NCBI RefSeq assembly: GCF_051262515.1
Contig: NZ_JBIMER010000010.1
Coordinates: 1-64,000, forward strand
Direction of reading: 5' to 3'
Origin: Arthrobacter_N sp051262515
GTDB taxonomy: Bacteria; Actinomycetota; Actinomycetes; Actinomycetales; Micrococcaceae
DNA: 64,000 nucleotides
In this document: positions 33,360 to 46,200 of the stretch, piece by piece
Numbering within the stretch: the stretch's first letter is position 1
How the letters are laid out: each line of letters begins with the position of its first letter
Translations under genes and position numbers: made by a program
Notes under the pieces: generated by a model
What the model was told of the DNA's origin: nothing
What the model saw: the letters and a program-made list of their open reading frames with translations, nothing else
The model's database searches: none

Positions 33360-34118
33360 ATGGCGATCCAGAACACCGAACGGCGGCTCAAGGCCGTGCT
33401 CGACATGTTGAGTGCGGCAGCCAGCGAAGGAGCCCCCGTGAACGCCGGGACGGTCCTCGCCGAGGCGCTCGTCCAGGTGCCGCCGACCCCGCAGGAGGCG
33501 GAGTTGCTCAGCGGCGGAATCCCGCGCGGCCACAAGAACCTGACGACGGCGACGGCCCGTTTGGTCAAGGCCGGATGGATGGTCAAGAACAGGTCGGGTT
33601 GGAGCGCCACGGATACGGGACAGCGGGCGACCGTCGCGTTCCCGACGGCGGCGAAGTTCGCCGAGGCGCTGGCGGCCGGAACCCCGGTGCCGGAGGGCAC
33701 GCCGTTGCCGAAGCCGAAACCCGCGAAGGCCGCGGCCAAAAAGACCCCCGCCAAGAAGGCCCCGGCCAAGCGGCAGCCGCGCGCGAAGAAGACGGCCGCC
33801 GTCGTGCCGCCGGAGGGACAGCCGCGCTCCGTCGCCCTGGCCGGAGACTTCGCGACGCACCTCGGCGCGGACGAGAACTGGAACCCGGCCACCCCGGCCG
33901 TGCAGATGGCGTTCGATCCGTCCGAAGACCGGTGGAGGCTCGCGGTCGACCTGCCCCGCGGGCGGTACGAGTACAAGGTCGTCCTGGACAACTCGTGGGA
34001 CGAGAACTACGGGGCGTTCGGCGTGCGCGACGGGGCCAACCACTCGCTCGAACACCCGGGCGGGCCGCTCGTCTTCGCCTACGATCACGGCGCCCGCGAC
34101 ATCGTCCCCGGGCGGTAG
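33360..34118 (+). CDS. winged-helix-like protein with Lys/Ala-rich linker and X25-type glucan-binding domain
   Basis: A 252-residue three-part protein. Residues about 1-90 are helical and end in ATARLVKAGWMVKNRSGW followed by SATDTGQRA, which looks like the last helix and wing of a winged-helix domain. Residues about 115-150 are a Lys/Ala/Pro-rich linker (KAAAKKTPAKKAPAKRQPRA) resembling histone-H1-like DNA-binding tails. Residues about 158-245 (SVALAGDFATHLG, then GRYEYKVVLDNSWDENYG) match the X25/CBM48-like module of bacterial pullulanases, which packs against alpha-glucans. No catalytic domain is present. GAGGAG precedes the ATG at 33360. It directly precedes treX-treY-treZ, so a glucan-linked regulatory or scaffolding role is plausible but unproven. 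Confidence 0.75.
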   Translation: MAIQNTERRLKAVLDMLSAAASEGAPVNAGTVLAEALVQVPPTPQEAELLSGGIPRGHKNLTTATARLVKAGWMVKNRSGWSATDTGQRATVAFPTAAKFAEALAAGTPVPEGTPLPKPKPAKAAAKKTPAKKAPAKRQPRAKKTAAVVPPEGQPRSVALAGDFATHLGADENWNPATPAVQMAFDPSEDRWRLAVDLPRGRYEYKVVLDNSWDENYGAFGVRDGANHSLEHPGGPLVFAYDHGARDIVPGR

Positions 34119-34233
34119 CCGGCACGGCGCACGTATCCGTCCGCCCGTCGCCACCCCTCTATAGTGTGGAGACAGGCAGGACGCGGCCCGATGCGGGCCA
34201 CATGCATCACCCACACGAACGTTTGGAGAATCC

Positions 34234-36416
<2,183 letters not shown>

Positions 36417-36420
<4 letters not shown>

Positions 36421-38732
36421 GGACCCCGCTGAGCACCTACCGGCTGCAGATCCGCGCGGGGTTTACGCTTCACGACGCCGCGGCGCTGGTGCCCTACCTG
36501 ACGGAGCTCGGCGTGGACTGGGTGTATCTGTCTCCGATCCTCACATCCGAGGAGGGATCGGACCACGGCTACGACGTCACCGATCCCACCACGGTGGATG
36601 ACGCTCGCGGCGGACCCGAGGGGCTGCGCGCGCTCTCCGAGGCCGCCCACGCAGCCGGGATGGGCGTGCTCGTGGACACCGTCCCGAACCACATGGGCAT
36701 CGCCACGCCGCGGCAGAATCCGTGGTGGTGGTCGCTCCTGCGGGAAGGCCGCGAGTCCCGCTACGCCGAGGCGTTCGACGTCGACTGGGACGCCGGCGCG
36801 GGGCGGATCCGCCTGCCGCTGCTGGGCGACGGGGACACGGAGGAGAACGAGCTGAAGCTGGTGGAGGCCGACGGCGCCTTCGAGCTGCACTACTACGACC
36901 ACCAGCTCCCCGTCGCCGCGGGGACCGCCGCGGCCGGGGACGATCCGCGTGCCGTGCACGACCGCCAGCACTACCAGTTGGTCAACTGGCGCCGGGCGGA
37001 CAACGAACTGAACTACCGCCGGTTCTTCGGGGTCACCACCCTGGCGGGCCTGCGCGTGGAGGTCGACTGGGTCTTCGACGAGTCGCACGCCGAGATCAAG
37101 CGCTGGTTCGACGAGGGCCTGGTCGACGGGCTGCGGATCGACCACCCGGACGGGCTGGCCGATCCCGCCGGCTACCTGCGCCGGCTCCGCGAACTCACCG
37201 GCGGGGCGTACGTGCTCGTCGAGAAGATCCTGGAGCCCGGCGAGCGGTTGCCCGAGGACTGGGAGTGCGAGGGCACCACCGGGTACGACGCGCTCGCCGA
37301 CGTCGACCGGCTTTTCGTGGACCCCGCCGGCCGGGAGGTCCTCAGCGAGATCGCGCCGGGGGAGAGGTACGCGCCGATGATCCACCAGACGAAGCGGGAC
37401 ATCGCCGACGGGCTCCTGCGTTCCGAGGTGCTGCGCCTGGCGCGGCTGGTCCCGGCCGACGCCGGCCTGGAGCACGAGGCGGCCGCGGACGCGATCGCCG
37501 AGGTCCTTAGCTGCTTCCCGGTGTACCGCAGCTACCTTCCCGCGGGCGCCGAGCACCTCGAGGAGGCCGTCATCGCGGCGCGGGTCCACCGGCCGGACCT
37601 CGCGGAAACCATCACGGCCCTGCACCCCCTGCTCGCGGAGGACACCGGCGCCACCGAGCTGGCCACCCGCTTCCAACAGACCTCCGGGATGGTCATGGCC
37701 AAGGGCGTGGAGGACACCGCGTTCTACCGGTTCACCCGCCTGACGTCGCTGAACGAGGTCGGGGCGGACCCGTCGGTGTTCGCGATCGAGCCGTTCGACC
37801 TGCACACCAAGTTCGCCACCCGGCAGCTGTCCAACCCGCTGTCCATGACCACGCTGTCCACGCACGACACCAAGCGCAGCGAGGACAACCGGGCCCGGAT
37901 TTCCGTGCTGTCCGAGCTGCCGCGGGAGTGGGCCGATGTGTTCGCCCAACTCGACGCACTGGCCCCGCTCGGGGACCTGCCGTTCGCCGACCTGCTGTGG
38001 CAGGCCGCCATGGGATCCTGGCCGATCTCGCGCGAACGCGCCCACGCCTACGCCGAAAAGGCGTCGCGGGAGGCCGGAAACAGCACCACGTGGACTAAAC
38101 CGGACACCGAATTCGAGGACGGTCTCCATGCCGCCGTCGACGCCGCCTTCGACGACCCGGAGGTCAACCGGATCATCGGGGAGTTCGCGTTGCGGATCAA
38201 GACCGCGGGCCGTTCCAACTCGCTGTCCGCGAAGCTGGTCCAGCTGACCATGCCTGGCGTCCCGGATGTGTACCAGGGCACCGAGGTGTGGGACCACTCG
38301 CTGGTGGATCCGGACAACCGGCGGACGGTGGATTTCGATCGGCGCCGGGAGATGCTGGACGAGGTCCGTAACGGGGAACCGCCGGAGGTGACCGGGCGGG
38401 CCGACGCCAAAATGTTGCTGGTCCACCGCGCGCTGCAGCTCAAGCGCGGGCGCCCGGAGTTCTTCACGGGATACGAGGCCGTCGCCGGCGAGGGTGACGC
38501 AGCGGAGCACGTGTTCGGGTTCGACCGCGGCGGTGCCATCACGCTCGCCACGCGTCTGCCCGTGGGGCTCGAGCGCGCCGGCGGATGGCGCGACACCCGC
38601 GTGCTGCTGCAACCTGGGAAGTACCGAGATGTCATTACCGGGAGGCTCTTGTCCAGCGACGGCGCGCTGGCCGTCAAGGAGGCGTTCGCCGTCTACCCGG
38701 CGGCGCTTCTGGTCCGCGAGGAGGAGCAGTGA
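36417..38732 (+). CDS. treY: malto-oligosyltrehalose synthase
   Basis: Isomerises the reducing-end glucose of maltodextrins to form maltooligosyl trehalose. The 771-residue GH13 enzyme begins with the family's TPLSTYRLQIRAGFTLHDAA, has DHGYDVTDPTTV near residue 45, nucleophile Asp in LRIDHPDGLADP near residue 240, acid Glu in VLVEKILEPGE near residue 268 and the late THDTKRSEDNRAR near residue 480. Its start overlaps glgX and its stop overlaps treZ. Confidence 0.96.
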
Positions 38733-40540
38733 GGAACAGGTTCGATCTCTGGGCGCCGGCCGCCGGGGAAGTGAGGCTTCTCGCCAACGGCGCCACCGTC
38801 CCCATGCGGCGCGCGACGCCGGATTCCCCGTCCGACGCCGGCTGGTGGACACCGGCCGAACCGGTCCCGGACGGCGAGGTCGACTACGGGTACCTGCTGG
38901 ACGGGGACACGACGCCGCTGCCGGACTCCCGGTCCCGACGCCAGCCGGACGGCGTCCACGGGCTTTCGCGGACGTTCGACGCCGGGGCGCACGCCTGGGA
39001 GGACGGCGACTGGGTGTCGCCCGGGCTCTCTGGCGGGGCGATCTACGAGCTCCACATCGGCACGTTCACGCCGGAGGGAACCCTGGATGCCGCGGCGGAG
39101 AAGCTCGGCTACCTCGCCGACCTCGGGATCGACTTCATCGAGCTGCTCCCGGTCAACGCGTTCAACGGAACCCACAACTGGGGCTACGACGGCGTCCTCT
39201 GGTACGCGGTGCAGGAGACGTACGGCGGGCCCGCGGCCTACCAGCGCTTCGTCGACGCGGCGCACCAGCACGGGCTCGGGGTGATCCAGGACGTGGTCCA
39301 CAACCACCTCGGCCCCAGCGGAAACTACCTGCCGCGGTTCGGCCCGTACCTCAAGCAGGGCGACGCGAACACGTGGGGCGATTCGCTGAACCTCGACGGC
39401 CCCGACTCCGACCGGGTGCGCGCATACATCGTGGACAGCGCTCTCATGTGGCTCCGCGACCACCACGTGGACGGGCTCCGGCTCGACGCGGTGCACGCGC
39501 TGCGCGACGAGCGCGCGGTACACCTCCTGGAGGAACTCGCCGCCGCCGTCGACGCGCTGGCTGCGGAGACCGGCCGCCCGCTGTTCCTCATCGCGGAATC
39601 GGACCTGAACAACGACCGGCTGATCCAGCCGCGCGACGTCAACGGCTACGGCCTGGCCGGCCAGTGGAGCGACGACTTCCACCATGCCGTCCACGTGAAC
39701 CTCACGGGGGAGACGGAGGGCTACTACGCGGACTTCGAATCCGTCGGCGCCCTGGCCAAGGTGCTGCGCGACGGCTTCTTCCACGACGGTGCGTGGTCCT
39801 CCTTCAGGGCCCGGCACCACGGGCGGCCGATCGACCGGGCGCGCGTCGAGCCGCGGCAGCTGGTGGTCTGCACGCAGAACCACGACCAGATCGGCAACCG
39901 CGCTGCCGGCGACCGGATTACCGTGGCGCTCGGTTTCGACGACTTGGCGCTGGCCGCCGTCCTCAACCTGACCTCGCCGTTCTCCCCGATGCTGTTCATG
40001 GGGGAGGAGTTCGCGGCCGCGACCCCGTGGCAGTTCTTCACCTCGCACCCGGAGCCGGAGCTGGGCAGGGCCACCGCCGAGGGACGCCTCGCCGAGTTCG
40101 AACGCATGGGGTGGGACCCCGCCGTCGTGCCGAATCCGCAAGACCGCTCGACGTTCGAGAATTCCCGGCTGGACTGGTCAGAGCCCGCCGGCGGCGACCA
40201 CGCACGGATGCTCGCGCTCTACCGGGAGCTGTTGGCGCTGCGCAGGGCGGAACCCGAGTTGCGGGACCCGGCATGGCCGGACGCCGTCGACTTCGACGAG
40301 GCGGACCGCTGGCTGGCCCAGTACCGGGGAGGTCTCGCGATCGTGCTCAACCTCGCCGACGCGCCGCGCGAGATTCCCCTGCGCGGGACGCCGGGCCGGG
40401 TCCTGTTCTCGACCGGGGGTTCCGCGGACGACGCCGGCGCCACCGCGGGCGCGGACACGGGCCTTACGCTGCCGGCACGCTCCGCCGTCGTGCTCCGCAT
40501 GTCCTGGCGACCGACGGAAACGCCGCCCCGGGGATCGTAG
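38729..40540 (+). CDS. treZ: malto-oligosyltrehalose trehalohydrolase
   Basis: Releases free trehalose from maltooligosyl trehalose, completing the TreX-TreY-TreZ route from glycogen. The 603-residue GH13 enzyme has the N-terminal domain (RFDLWAPAAGEVRL), then IYELHIGTFTPEGTLDAA, nucleophile Asp in GLRLDAVHAL near residue 250, acid Glu in LIAESDLNNDR near residue 290 and NHDQIGNRAAGDR near residue 385. GTG at 38729 overlaps the treY stop (GTGA); a longer frame from 38585 is an artefact of high GC. Confidence 0.95.
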   Translation: MRNRFDLWAPAAGEVRLLANGATVPMRRATPDSPSDAGWWTPAEPVPDGEVDYGYLLDGDTTPLPDSRSRRQPDGVHGLSRTFDAGAHAWEDGDWVSPGLSGGAIYELHIGTFTPEGTLDAAAEKLGYLADLGIDFIELLPVNAFNGTHNWGYDGVLWYAVQETYGGPAAYQRFVDAAHQHGLGVIQDVVHNHLGPSGNYLPRFGPYLKQGDANTWGDSLNLDGPDSDRVRAYIVDSALMWLRDHHVDGLRLDAVHALRDERAVHLLEELAAAVDALAAETGRPLFLIAESDLNNDRLIQPRDVNGYGLAGQWSDDFHHAVHVNLTGETEGYYADFESVGALAKVLRDGFFHDGAWSSFRARHHGRPIDRARVEPRQLVVCTQNHDQIGNRAAGDRITVALGFDDLALAAVLNLTSPFSPMLFMGEEFAAATPWQFFTSHPEPELGRATAEGRLAEFERMGWDPAVVPNPQDRSTFENSRLDWSEPAGGDHARMLALYRELLALRRAEPELRDPAWPDAVDFDEADRWLAQYRGGLAIVLNLADAPREIPLRGTPGRVLFSTGGSADDAGATAGADTGLTLPARSAVVLRMSWRPTETPPRGS

Positions 40541-40672
40541 GGCGGTCCGAGACGAACCTAGCCGCCAGACGGAATACGTGCGGAAACCGGCACTAATTTT
40601 CCGCGGCGTTCCGGGCGTATGGTGAACGCAGTGGCCCGCACCAGGCCGGGCCGATGGCATGAGGAGAACACC
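40541..40672. promoter_or_regulatory. treZ-DUF1540 intergenic region
   Basis: The gap holds an imperfect hairpin with arms GCGGAAA and its complement TTTCCGC around 40579-40604, which may terminate the tre operon, and AGGAGAACACC ahead of the next start. No clear -35/-10 pair was identified. Confidence 0.35.
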
Positions 40673-40966
40673 ATGACTGTCACGCCAACCGTCGCGGAAT
40701 GCACCGTGGCCAACTGCTCGTTCAACGACCACTCCCATTGCGAGGCCGCCGGGATCACCATCGGCGGAGCCTCGGACCACGCCCAGTGCGCCACGTTCGT
40801 GGACACCGGAACGCACGGGGGCCTCCCGAAGGTCCTGTCCTCCGTGGGCGCGTGCCAGCGTTCCGAGTGCGTCCACAACGACCACCTCATGTGCGGCGCC
40901 AGCGAGATCCACGTGGGGCCCGGCGCCGACAACGCGGACTGCCTCACGTACAAGCACGCGGTCTGA
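40673..40966 (+). CDS. DUF1540 Cys-rich protein with two repeats
   Basis: A 97-residue protein made of two copies of a DUF1540 motif: C-x4-C-x7-C followed by a fourth Cys about 16 residues later, seen in ECTVANCSFNDHSHC and again in ACQRSECVHNDHLMC. The spacing suggests one metal ion per repeat, probably zinc. Function is unknown; such proteins appear in spore formers and actinobacteria. AGGAG lies ahead of the ATG at 40673; an upstream in-frame ATG at 40619 is rejected. Confidence 0.85.
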   Translation: MTVTPTVAECTVANCSFNDHSHCEAAGITIGGASDHAQCATFVDTGTHGGLPKVLSSVGACQRSECVHNDHLMCGASEIHVGPGADNADCLTYKHAV

Positions 40967-40996
40967 CCGCACCAGGGACCGTCCGGAGCCCACATG

Positions 40997-41055
40997 TTTG
41001 TTCAACAATCCCTTGCGCGCATTGTTGAACAACCTGTAGGGTTCCATTCAACAAC
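40997..41055. promoter_or_regulatory. palindromic operator array ahead of the NRAMP/DUF1445 operon
   Basis: Two near-perfect copies of the odd palindrome ATTGTT-S-AACAAT lie at 40997-41009 (TTTGTTCAACAAT) and 41021-41033 (ATTGTTGAACAAC), and a third half-conserved copy ends at 41055 (ATTCAACAAC). Centres are about 24 and 22 bases apart. A perfect copy lies upstream of pxpA at 61829-61841. GntR/FadR-type regulators bind short palindromes of this kind, and a GntR gene is at 56772-57458. Confidence 0.65.
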
Positions 41056-41057
41056 CC

Positions 41058-41073
41058 TGTGACTGGCGTCACC
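41058..41073 (+). promoter_or_regulatory. CRP/GlxR-like binding site
   Basis: TGTGACTGGCGTCACC fits TGTGA-N6-TCACA except for the last base. It is 20 bases ahead of the ATG at 41093 and abuts the GntR-type operator array, so it may act as a repressor site. Confidence 0.45.
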
Positions 41074-41092
41074 GCACCGGACGGATACCCCC

Positions 41093-42325
41093 ATGGCAGA
41101 AACCGGCACCAACCAGCCCGGCACCAAAATCAACCTGAGCCACTCGGCCAGGCGCACCGCGCTCCTCGGCGCGATGTTCCTGATGGCCACCAGCGCCATC
41201 GGCCCCGGCTTTATCACCCAGACCACGGTCTTCACCGTCCAGCTGGGTGCCGCCTTCGCATTCGCGATCCTCGTCTCGATCCTCGTGGACATCGCCGTCC
41301 AGATGAACGTCTGGCGCGTCATCGGAGTCTCCGGCCTGCGCGCCCAGGAACTCGGCAACAAGGTCCTCCCCGGAATCGGCTGGTTCCTCGCGGGACTCGT
41401 CTTCATCGGCGGTGTCGTGTTCAACATCGGCAACATCGCGGGAACCGGCCTCGGCGCCAACGCCATGCTCGGCGTCGACCCGAAGATCGGCGGCGGCCTG
41501 TCAGCGCTGGTCGCCATCATGATCTTCGTCAGCAAGAAGGCCGGCATGGCCCTGGACCGGATCGTGGTGCTACTCGGCGCCATCATGATCCTGTTGATGA
41601 TCTACGTGGCCATCGTCGCCGCCCCACCGGTCGGCGACGCGCTGCGGAACACGTTCCTGCCGGAGAAGATCGACTTCCTGATCATCACCACCCTGGTCGG
41701 CGGGACCGTGGGCGGCTACATCACCTACGCCGGCGCGCACCGCATGCTGGACTCCGGCGCCACGGGCATCGAGCACGTCGCACAGATCACCCGCAGCTCC
41801 GTCCTGGGCATCATCGTCACCGGCGTCATGCGCGTCCTGCTCTTCCTCGCGATCCTCGGCGTCGTCGCCGGCGGCGTCGCGCTGACCAGCGACAACATGG
41901 CAGCCGAGGCGTTCGGCGCGGCGGCCGGCGAAATCGGCATGCGGCTCTTCGGCGTCGTGCTCTGGGCCGCGGCCCTGACCTCCGTGATCGGCGCGGCGTT
42001 CACCTCCGTCTCCTTCATCACCTCCTCCAGGACCTCCGAGCGCAAGCGCAATCTGATCACCGTGGCGTTCATCGCGGTCTGCGCCGTGATCTACCTGTTC
42101 CTCGGCCAGGCCCCGCAGCAGCTGCTGATCTTCGCCGGCGCGTTCAACGGACTGATTCTTCCGGTCGGCTTCGGCGTGCTTCTCTACGTGGCCTGGCGCC
42201 GCCGGGACCTCCTGCACGGGTACGCGTACCCGAAGTGGCTCCTGATCATGGGCGTCACCACCTGGCTGCTGACCGTCTTCCTGGGGTGGAACGCCATCCT
42301 GAGCCTCTCGAAGATCTGGGCGTAG
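41093..42325 (+). CDS. NRAMP-like transporter (YcsG-type)
   Basis: A 410-residue inner-membrane protein with about eleven membrane segments related to the NRAMP metal-transporter fold (SAIGPGFITQTTVFTVQLGA near residue 35, split motif of helix 1). The classical metal-binding DPGN of helix 1 is absent, so metal transport is doubtful. In Bacillus subtilis the related YcsG is encoded with YcsI (DUF1445) and the KipI/KipA/PxpA genes of 5-oxoproline metabolism. Here a DUF1445 gene follows four bases later and shares the operator seen upstream of pxpA, so an organic-acid or amino-acid-derived substrate linked to 5-oxoproline is plausible. Confidence 0.82.
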   Translation: MAETGTNQPGTKINLSHSARRTALLGAMFLMATSAIGPGFITQTTVFTVQLGAAFAFAILVSILVDIAVQMNVWRVIGVSGLRAQELGNKVLPGIGWFLAGLVFIGGVVFNIGNIAGTGLGANAMLGVDPKIGGGLSALVAIMIFVSKKAGMALDRIVVLLGAIMILLMIYVAIVAAPPVGDALRNTFLPEKIDFLIITTLVGGTVGGYITYAGAHRMLDSGATGIEHVAQITRSSVLGIIVTGVMRVLLFLAILGVVAGGVALTSDNMAAEAFGAAAGEIGMRLFGVVLWAAALTSVIGAAFTSVSFITSSRTSERKRNLITVAFIAVCAVIYLFLGQAPQQLLIFAGAFNGLILPVGFGVLLYVAWRRRDLLHGYAYPKWLLIMGVTTWLLTVFLGWNAILSLSKIWA

Positions 42326-42329
42326 CGGC

Positions 42330-43145
42330 ATGGCAAAGGCGGGCGCCGGCACCGTGCTTCCGGAAAACCACGCCGCGCTGGCTCCCGCCCGCGCCCGCGA
42401 ACTGTTCCGCGGCGGTCTCGTCGCGCCGACCGCGGGCGTCTCCCGGGGATACGCGCAGGCGAACCTGATGATCGTGCCGAAGGCGCAGGCCTACGACGTG
42501 CTCCTCTTCGCCCAGCGCAACCCGAAGTCCTGCCCCCTGCTGGGAGTGCTCGACGCCGGCGAAACCACCGGCCCGCTGCTGGCGGGCGGCGACATCCGCA
42601 CGGACGTCCCCAAGTACACGGTGTACCGGGACGGCGAGCTGGTGGACGAGCCGACGGACATCTCCGCGTATTGGCGCGGGGATCTGGTGACGTTCATCGT
42701 CGGCTGCAGTTTCACGTTCGAATCGGCGCTGCTCGACGGCGGCGTGCCGGTCGCGCACATCGAGCAGGGCGTCAACGTGCCGATGTTCCGCACGAACCGG
42801 CGGTGCGCACCCGCCGGGTCCCTGTCCGGACCGCTGGTGGTCTCCATGCGTCCCATCCCCGCGTCCCAGGTGTCCGACGCCGTGCGGATCACCTCCCGCT
42901 ATCCCGCCGTGCACGGGGCTCCGGTGCATGTGGGGAACCCGGCCGAACTGGGGATTGCCGACCTCGGCGGGCCCGACTTCGGGGACGCCGTGGCGATTCC
43001 GGAGGGCCACATCCCCGTGTTCTGGGCGTGCGGAGTCACGCCGCAGGCCGCCGTCATGGAATCCCGGCCCTCGCTGGCGATCGGCCACGCCCCCGGGCAC
43101 ATGCTGATCACCGACGCGCGGGACGGCGACTACCTGGTTCCGTAG
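42330..43145 (+). CDS. DUF1445 family putative hydro-lyase (YcsI-like)
   Basis: A 271-residue cytosolic protein of the DUF1445 family, usually annotated as putative hydro-lyase and related to the mammalian D-glutamate cyclase domain, which makes 5-oxo-D-proline from D-glutamate. Typical blocks are GLVAPTAGVSRGYAQANLM near residue 30, LVTFIVGCSFTFESALL near residue 115 and HIPVFWACGVTPQAA near residue 225. It starts four bases after the transporter stop. With the nearby PxpABC operon it may feed or drain the 5-oxoproline pool; the reaction is inferred. Confidence 0.88.
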   Translation: MAKAGAGTVLPENHAALAPARARELFRGGLVAPTAGVSRGYAQANLMIVPKAQAYDVLLFAQRNPKSCPLLGVLDAGETTGPLLAGGDIRTDVPKYTVYRDGELVDEPTDISAYWRGDLVTFIVGCSFTFESALLDGGVPVAHIEQGVNVPMFRTNRRCAPAGSLSGPLVVSMRPIPASQVSDAVRITSRYPAVHGAPVHVGNPAELGIADLGGPDFGDAVAIPEGHIPVFWACGVTPQAAVMESRPSLAIGHAPGHMLITDARDGDYLVP

Positions 43146-43233
43146 GCCGCGGGCCCGGCGCCGCGCGGCCCGGAGGCCCCGTGCCGGCGTCGTCCGGTCC
43201 CGGCCCGCCGCGGCGCATCGGTAGGATGACCCG

Positions 43234-46200
43234 GTGACCCCCCAGCCGAACCCGCCGTACCCACCCATGCTGCATCCCGTCGAGATCCGGCAATTCGTCG
43301 GCGCCGCGGCCTTCGAGCGCGGGATCGACTATTTCGACGACGACCGCGTCGGCGGGATCGAGTGGAACCCGGAGAGCCGGCAGGTCGCCGCCTACGTGGA
43401 GGGGGCCCCGCCGACTCCCTACCGGACGCTGGTCACCTTCACCCGCGGAACGAACCCGCAGCCGGGCATCTCGGCGTGTTCCTGCCCGATGCGCAGCCGC
43501 TGCAAGCACACCGCTGCGCTCCTGCTGGCCGCCTCCCACGCCGCCATGCGGGCCGCGGAACGGGCCTCGGCCGCACCCGTCAAGCAGTTGCCGCCTTGGC
43601 GGCGCAAACTCGATGCGATGCTCGGCGGCGACGAAGCCACGGACGCGCCCGGCCCGCTCGGGGTCCAATTCGAGGTGGTCGACGTCGGCGGGCGGCGCCG
43701 GAAGAAGCAGCGGCGGCTCTCGTTGCGGCCCGTCACGCTGAACGACAAGGGCCGTTGGATCTACGGCAATTTGCGCTGGGGTGGCTTCGGACCCTCGCCC
43801 TACGGCAACCACCACTACTCCTACCAGCAGCAACAAACATCCTTCAGCGACGCCCAGAAGCGCTGGATGGAGGATTTCGTGGTCCTCCACGCCGGCGCGC
43901 AGGGGCAGAACGCCATCTACCTCGAGGACTTCGCCTCGCCGGTCCTGTGGCAGCTGCTGGCCGGGGCGCACGACGCGGGAATCGTGCTGCGCGGCGCGAC
44001 GGCCGCCGCCCGGTTGACCATCCACGCCCCGGTGGCCGTGGGGCTGGACCTCGTGGACGCCAACGGCAAACTACGGGTCGCGCCGGCCATCCACTTCAAC
44101 GGGCACGGCGACGCCGCGGCCCCGTTGTCCGGCGATGGGCTCGAGCTGGGTATCATCGGGCAGTCCGGCCACGGTGTCTGGTGGCAGGACCAGCCGGACG
44201 TTCCGGCGCGCGAGCGGCCCGTCCACCTGGCGCCGTCCGTCGGGGAAGTGCCCGGCGTCGTCGTGCAGTTGTTGGAGGACCGCAAGCCGCTGGAGATTCC
44301 GCGGAACGGCCGTGCCGCGTTCCTGAGCGACTACGTCCCCGAACTGGGACGGCTGACGACGCTCGGCTCCAGCGACGGATCGATCGAGGTGCCGGAACCG
44401 GTGCCCCCGCACCTCTGGCTCACGGCCGGCCATTTCCGGCGCCGAGGCCCCCGCAACAAGCCCGATGTCACCGGCCTGCGCCTGGCGTGGACGTGGGACT
44501 ACGGCACCGAGGGCGCGCGGAACCTGCCGCTGGTCGACGACGGACAGGGCCGCCGGGACCGCCAGTTCGAGACAAGCGTGCTGCACCGCGTGACGGGCGT
44601 GTTGGACGATTTTCCCGGCGCATGGCGGTCGGCGTTTCCGCAACCGTTGCTGGGGATCCGGGGCAGCATCGAGCCGCTGGAGCTCGAGGGTGTCGACGCC
44701 GCGCGGTTCAGCGCCGAGGCCATGCCGCTGCTTGAGGGGTTGGACGGCGTCTCCGTTCAGGTCCAGGGCGAGGAGGTCGAGTACGTCGAGTTGACCGATT
44801 CCCCCGAAATCTCCGTCAGCGCCAGCGAATCCGGGACCAGCGACTGGTTCGACCTCGGCGTTCAGGTCCATCTGGGCGGCGCCGAGATCCCGTTCGACCA
44901 GCTGTTCGTCGCACTCGCCCAGGGGGAGGACTACCTGCTGCTCGACGACGGTGCCTACCTTTCCCTGGACAAGCCCGAATACCGGCAGCTCCGCCGGCTC
45001 ATCGAGGAGGCGCGCACCCTGCAGGACCGCGAATCCAAGGGCCTGCGGATCAGCCGGCACCAGGCCTCCCTTTGGGACGAACTGGTGGAACTGTCCGCCA
45101 ACGCGGAGCAGGCCGAATCGTGGAGGCTGTCCGTGGGCGGCCTCCTGGAACTGGAGACGATCGAGCCGACCGCTCCGCCGGCCGCGCTACAGGCCGAACT
45201 GCGCCCCTACCAACAGCAGGGTTTCTCCTGGCTGGCGTTCCTCCACGACCACGGGCTTGGCGGGGTGCTGGCGGACGACATGGGGCTGGGCAAGACCGTC
45301 CAGACCATCGCGTTGATGCTCCACGCGCACGACCGGGCCAGGTCCGCTGGGGAGCGGGCCAAGCCGTTCCTCGTGGTCGCGCCGACCTCCGTGGTGCCGA
45401 ACTGGGCCACCGAGGCGGCGCGCTTCGCGCCGAGCCTGCGCACCGCCGTCGTCGGGGAGACGCTCAAGCGCACCGGCATGGAACTCGGCGCGGTGCTGGA
45501 GGGGACCGACGTCGTCGTCGTCTCCTACGCCCTCTTCCGGCTGGAGAACGCGGACTACGCGCGCCACGACTGGTCCGGACTGATCCTCGACGAGGCGCAG
45601 TTCGTGAAGAATCCCGCGACGAAGGCCGCCGCGCAGGCGCGCGAGTTCCCGGCGTCGTTCAAGCTGGCGATCACCGGAACGCCGATGGAGAACAACCTTT
45701 CCGAGCTGTGGTCGATGTTCGCCATCACCTCCCCGGGACTGTTCGCGTCCGCCAAGAAGTTCGACGAGGTCTACCGCAAGCCGATCGAAAAGGACGGGGA
45801 CAAGGAGCGCCTGGCGCAACTGCGACGCCGGATCCGTCCGCTGATCATGCGCCGCACCAAGGAGCTGGTCGCCACCGAGTTGCCGCCGAAGCAGGAACAG
45901 GTCCTCGAGTTGGAGCTCTCGCCGAAGCACCGCACCATCTACCAGCGGCACCTGCAGCGCGAACGGCAGAAGGTGCTGGGGATGATCGACGAGATGGACA
46001 AGAACCGCTTCCAGATCTTCCGCTCGCTCACCATGCTGCGCCAGCTCAGCCTGGACGCGTCGCTGGTCGACGAGCGGTACGCGGGCGTGCCCTCCAGCAA
46101 GCTCGACGCGCTGCTCGAACAGCTCGACGACCTCGTGGCCGAGGGGCACAGCGCGCTGGTGTTCAGCCAGTTCACGTCGTTCCTGGGCAAGGCCGCGCAA

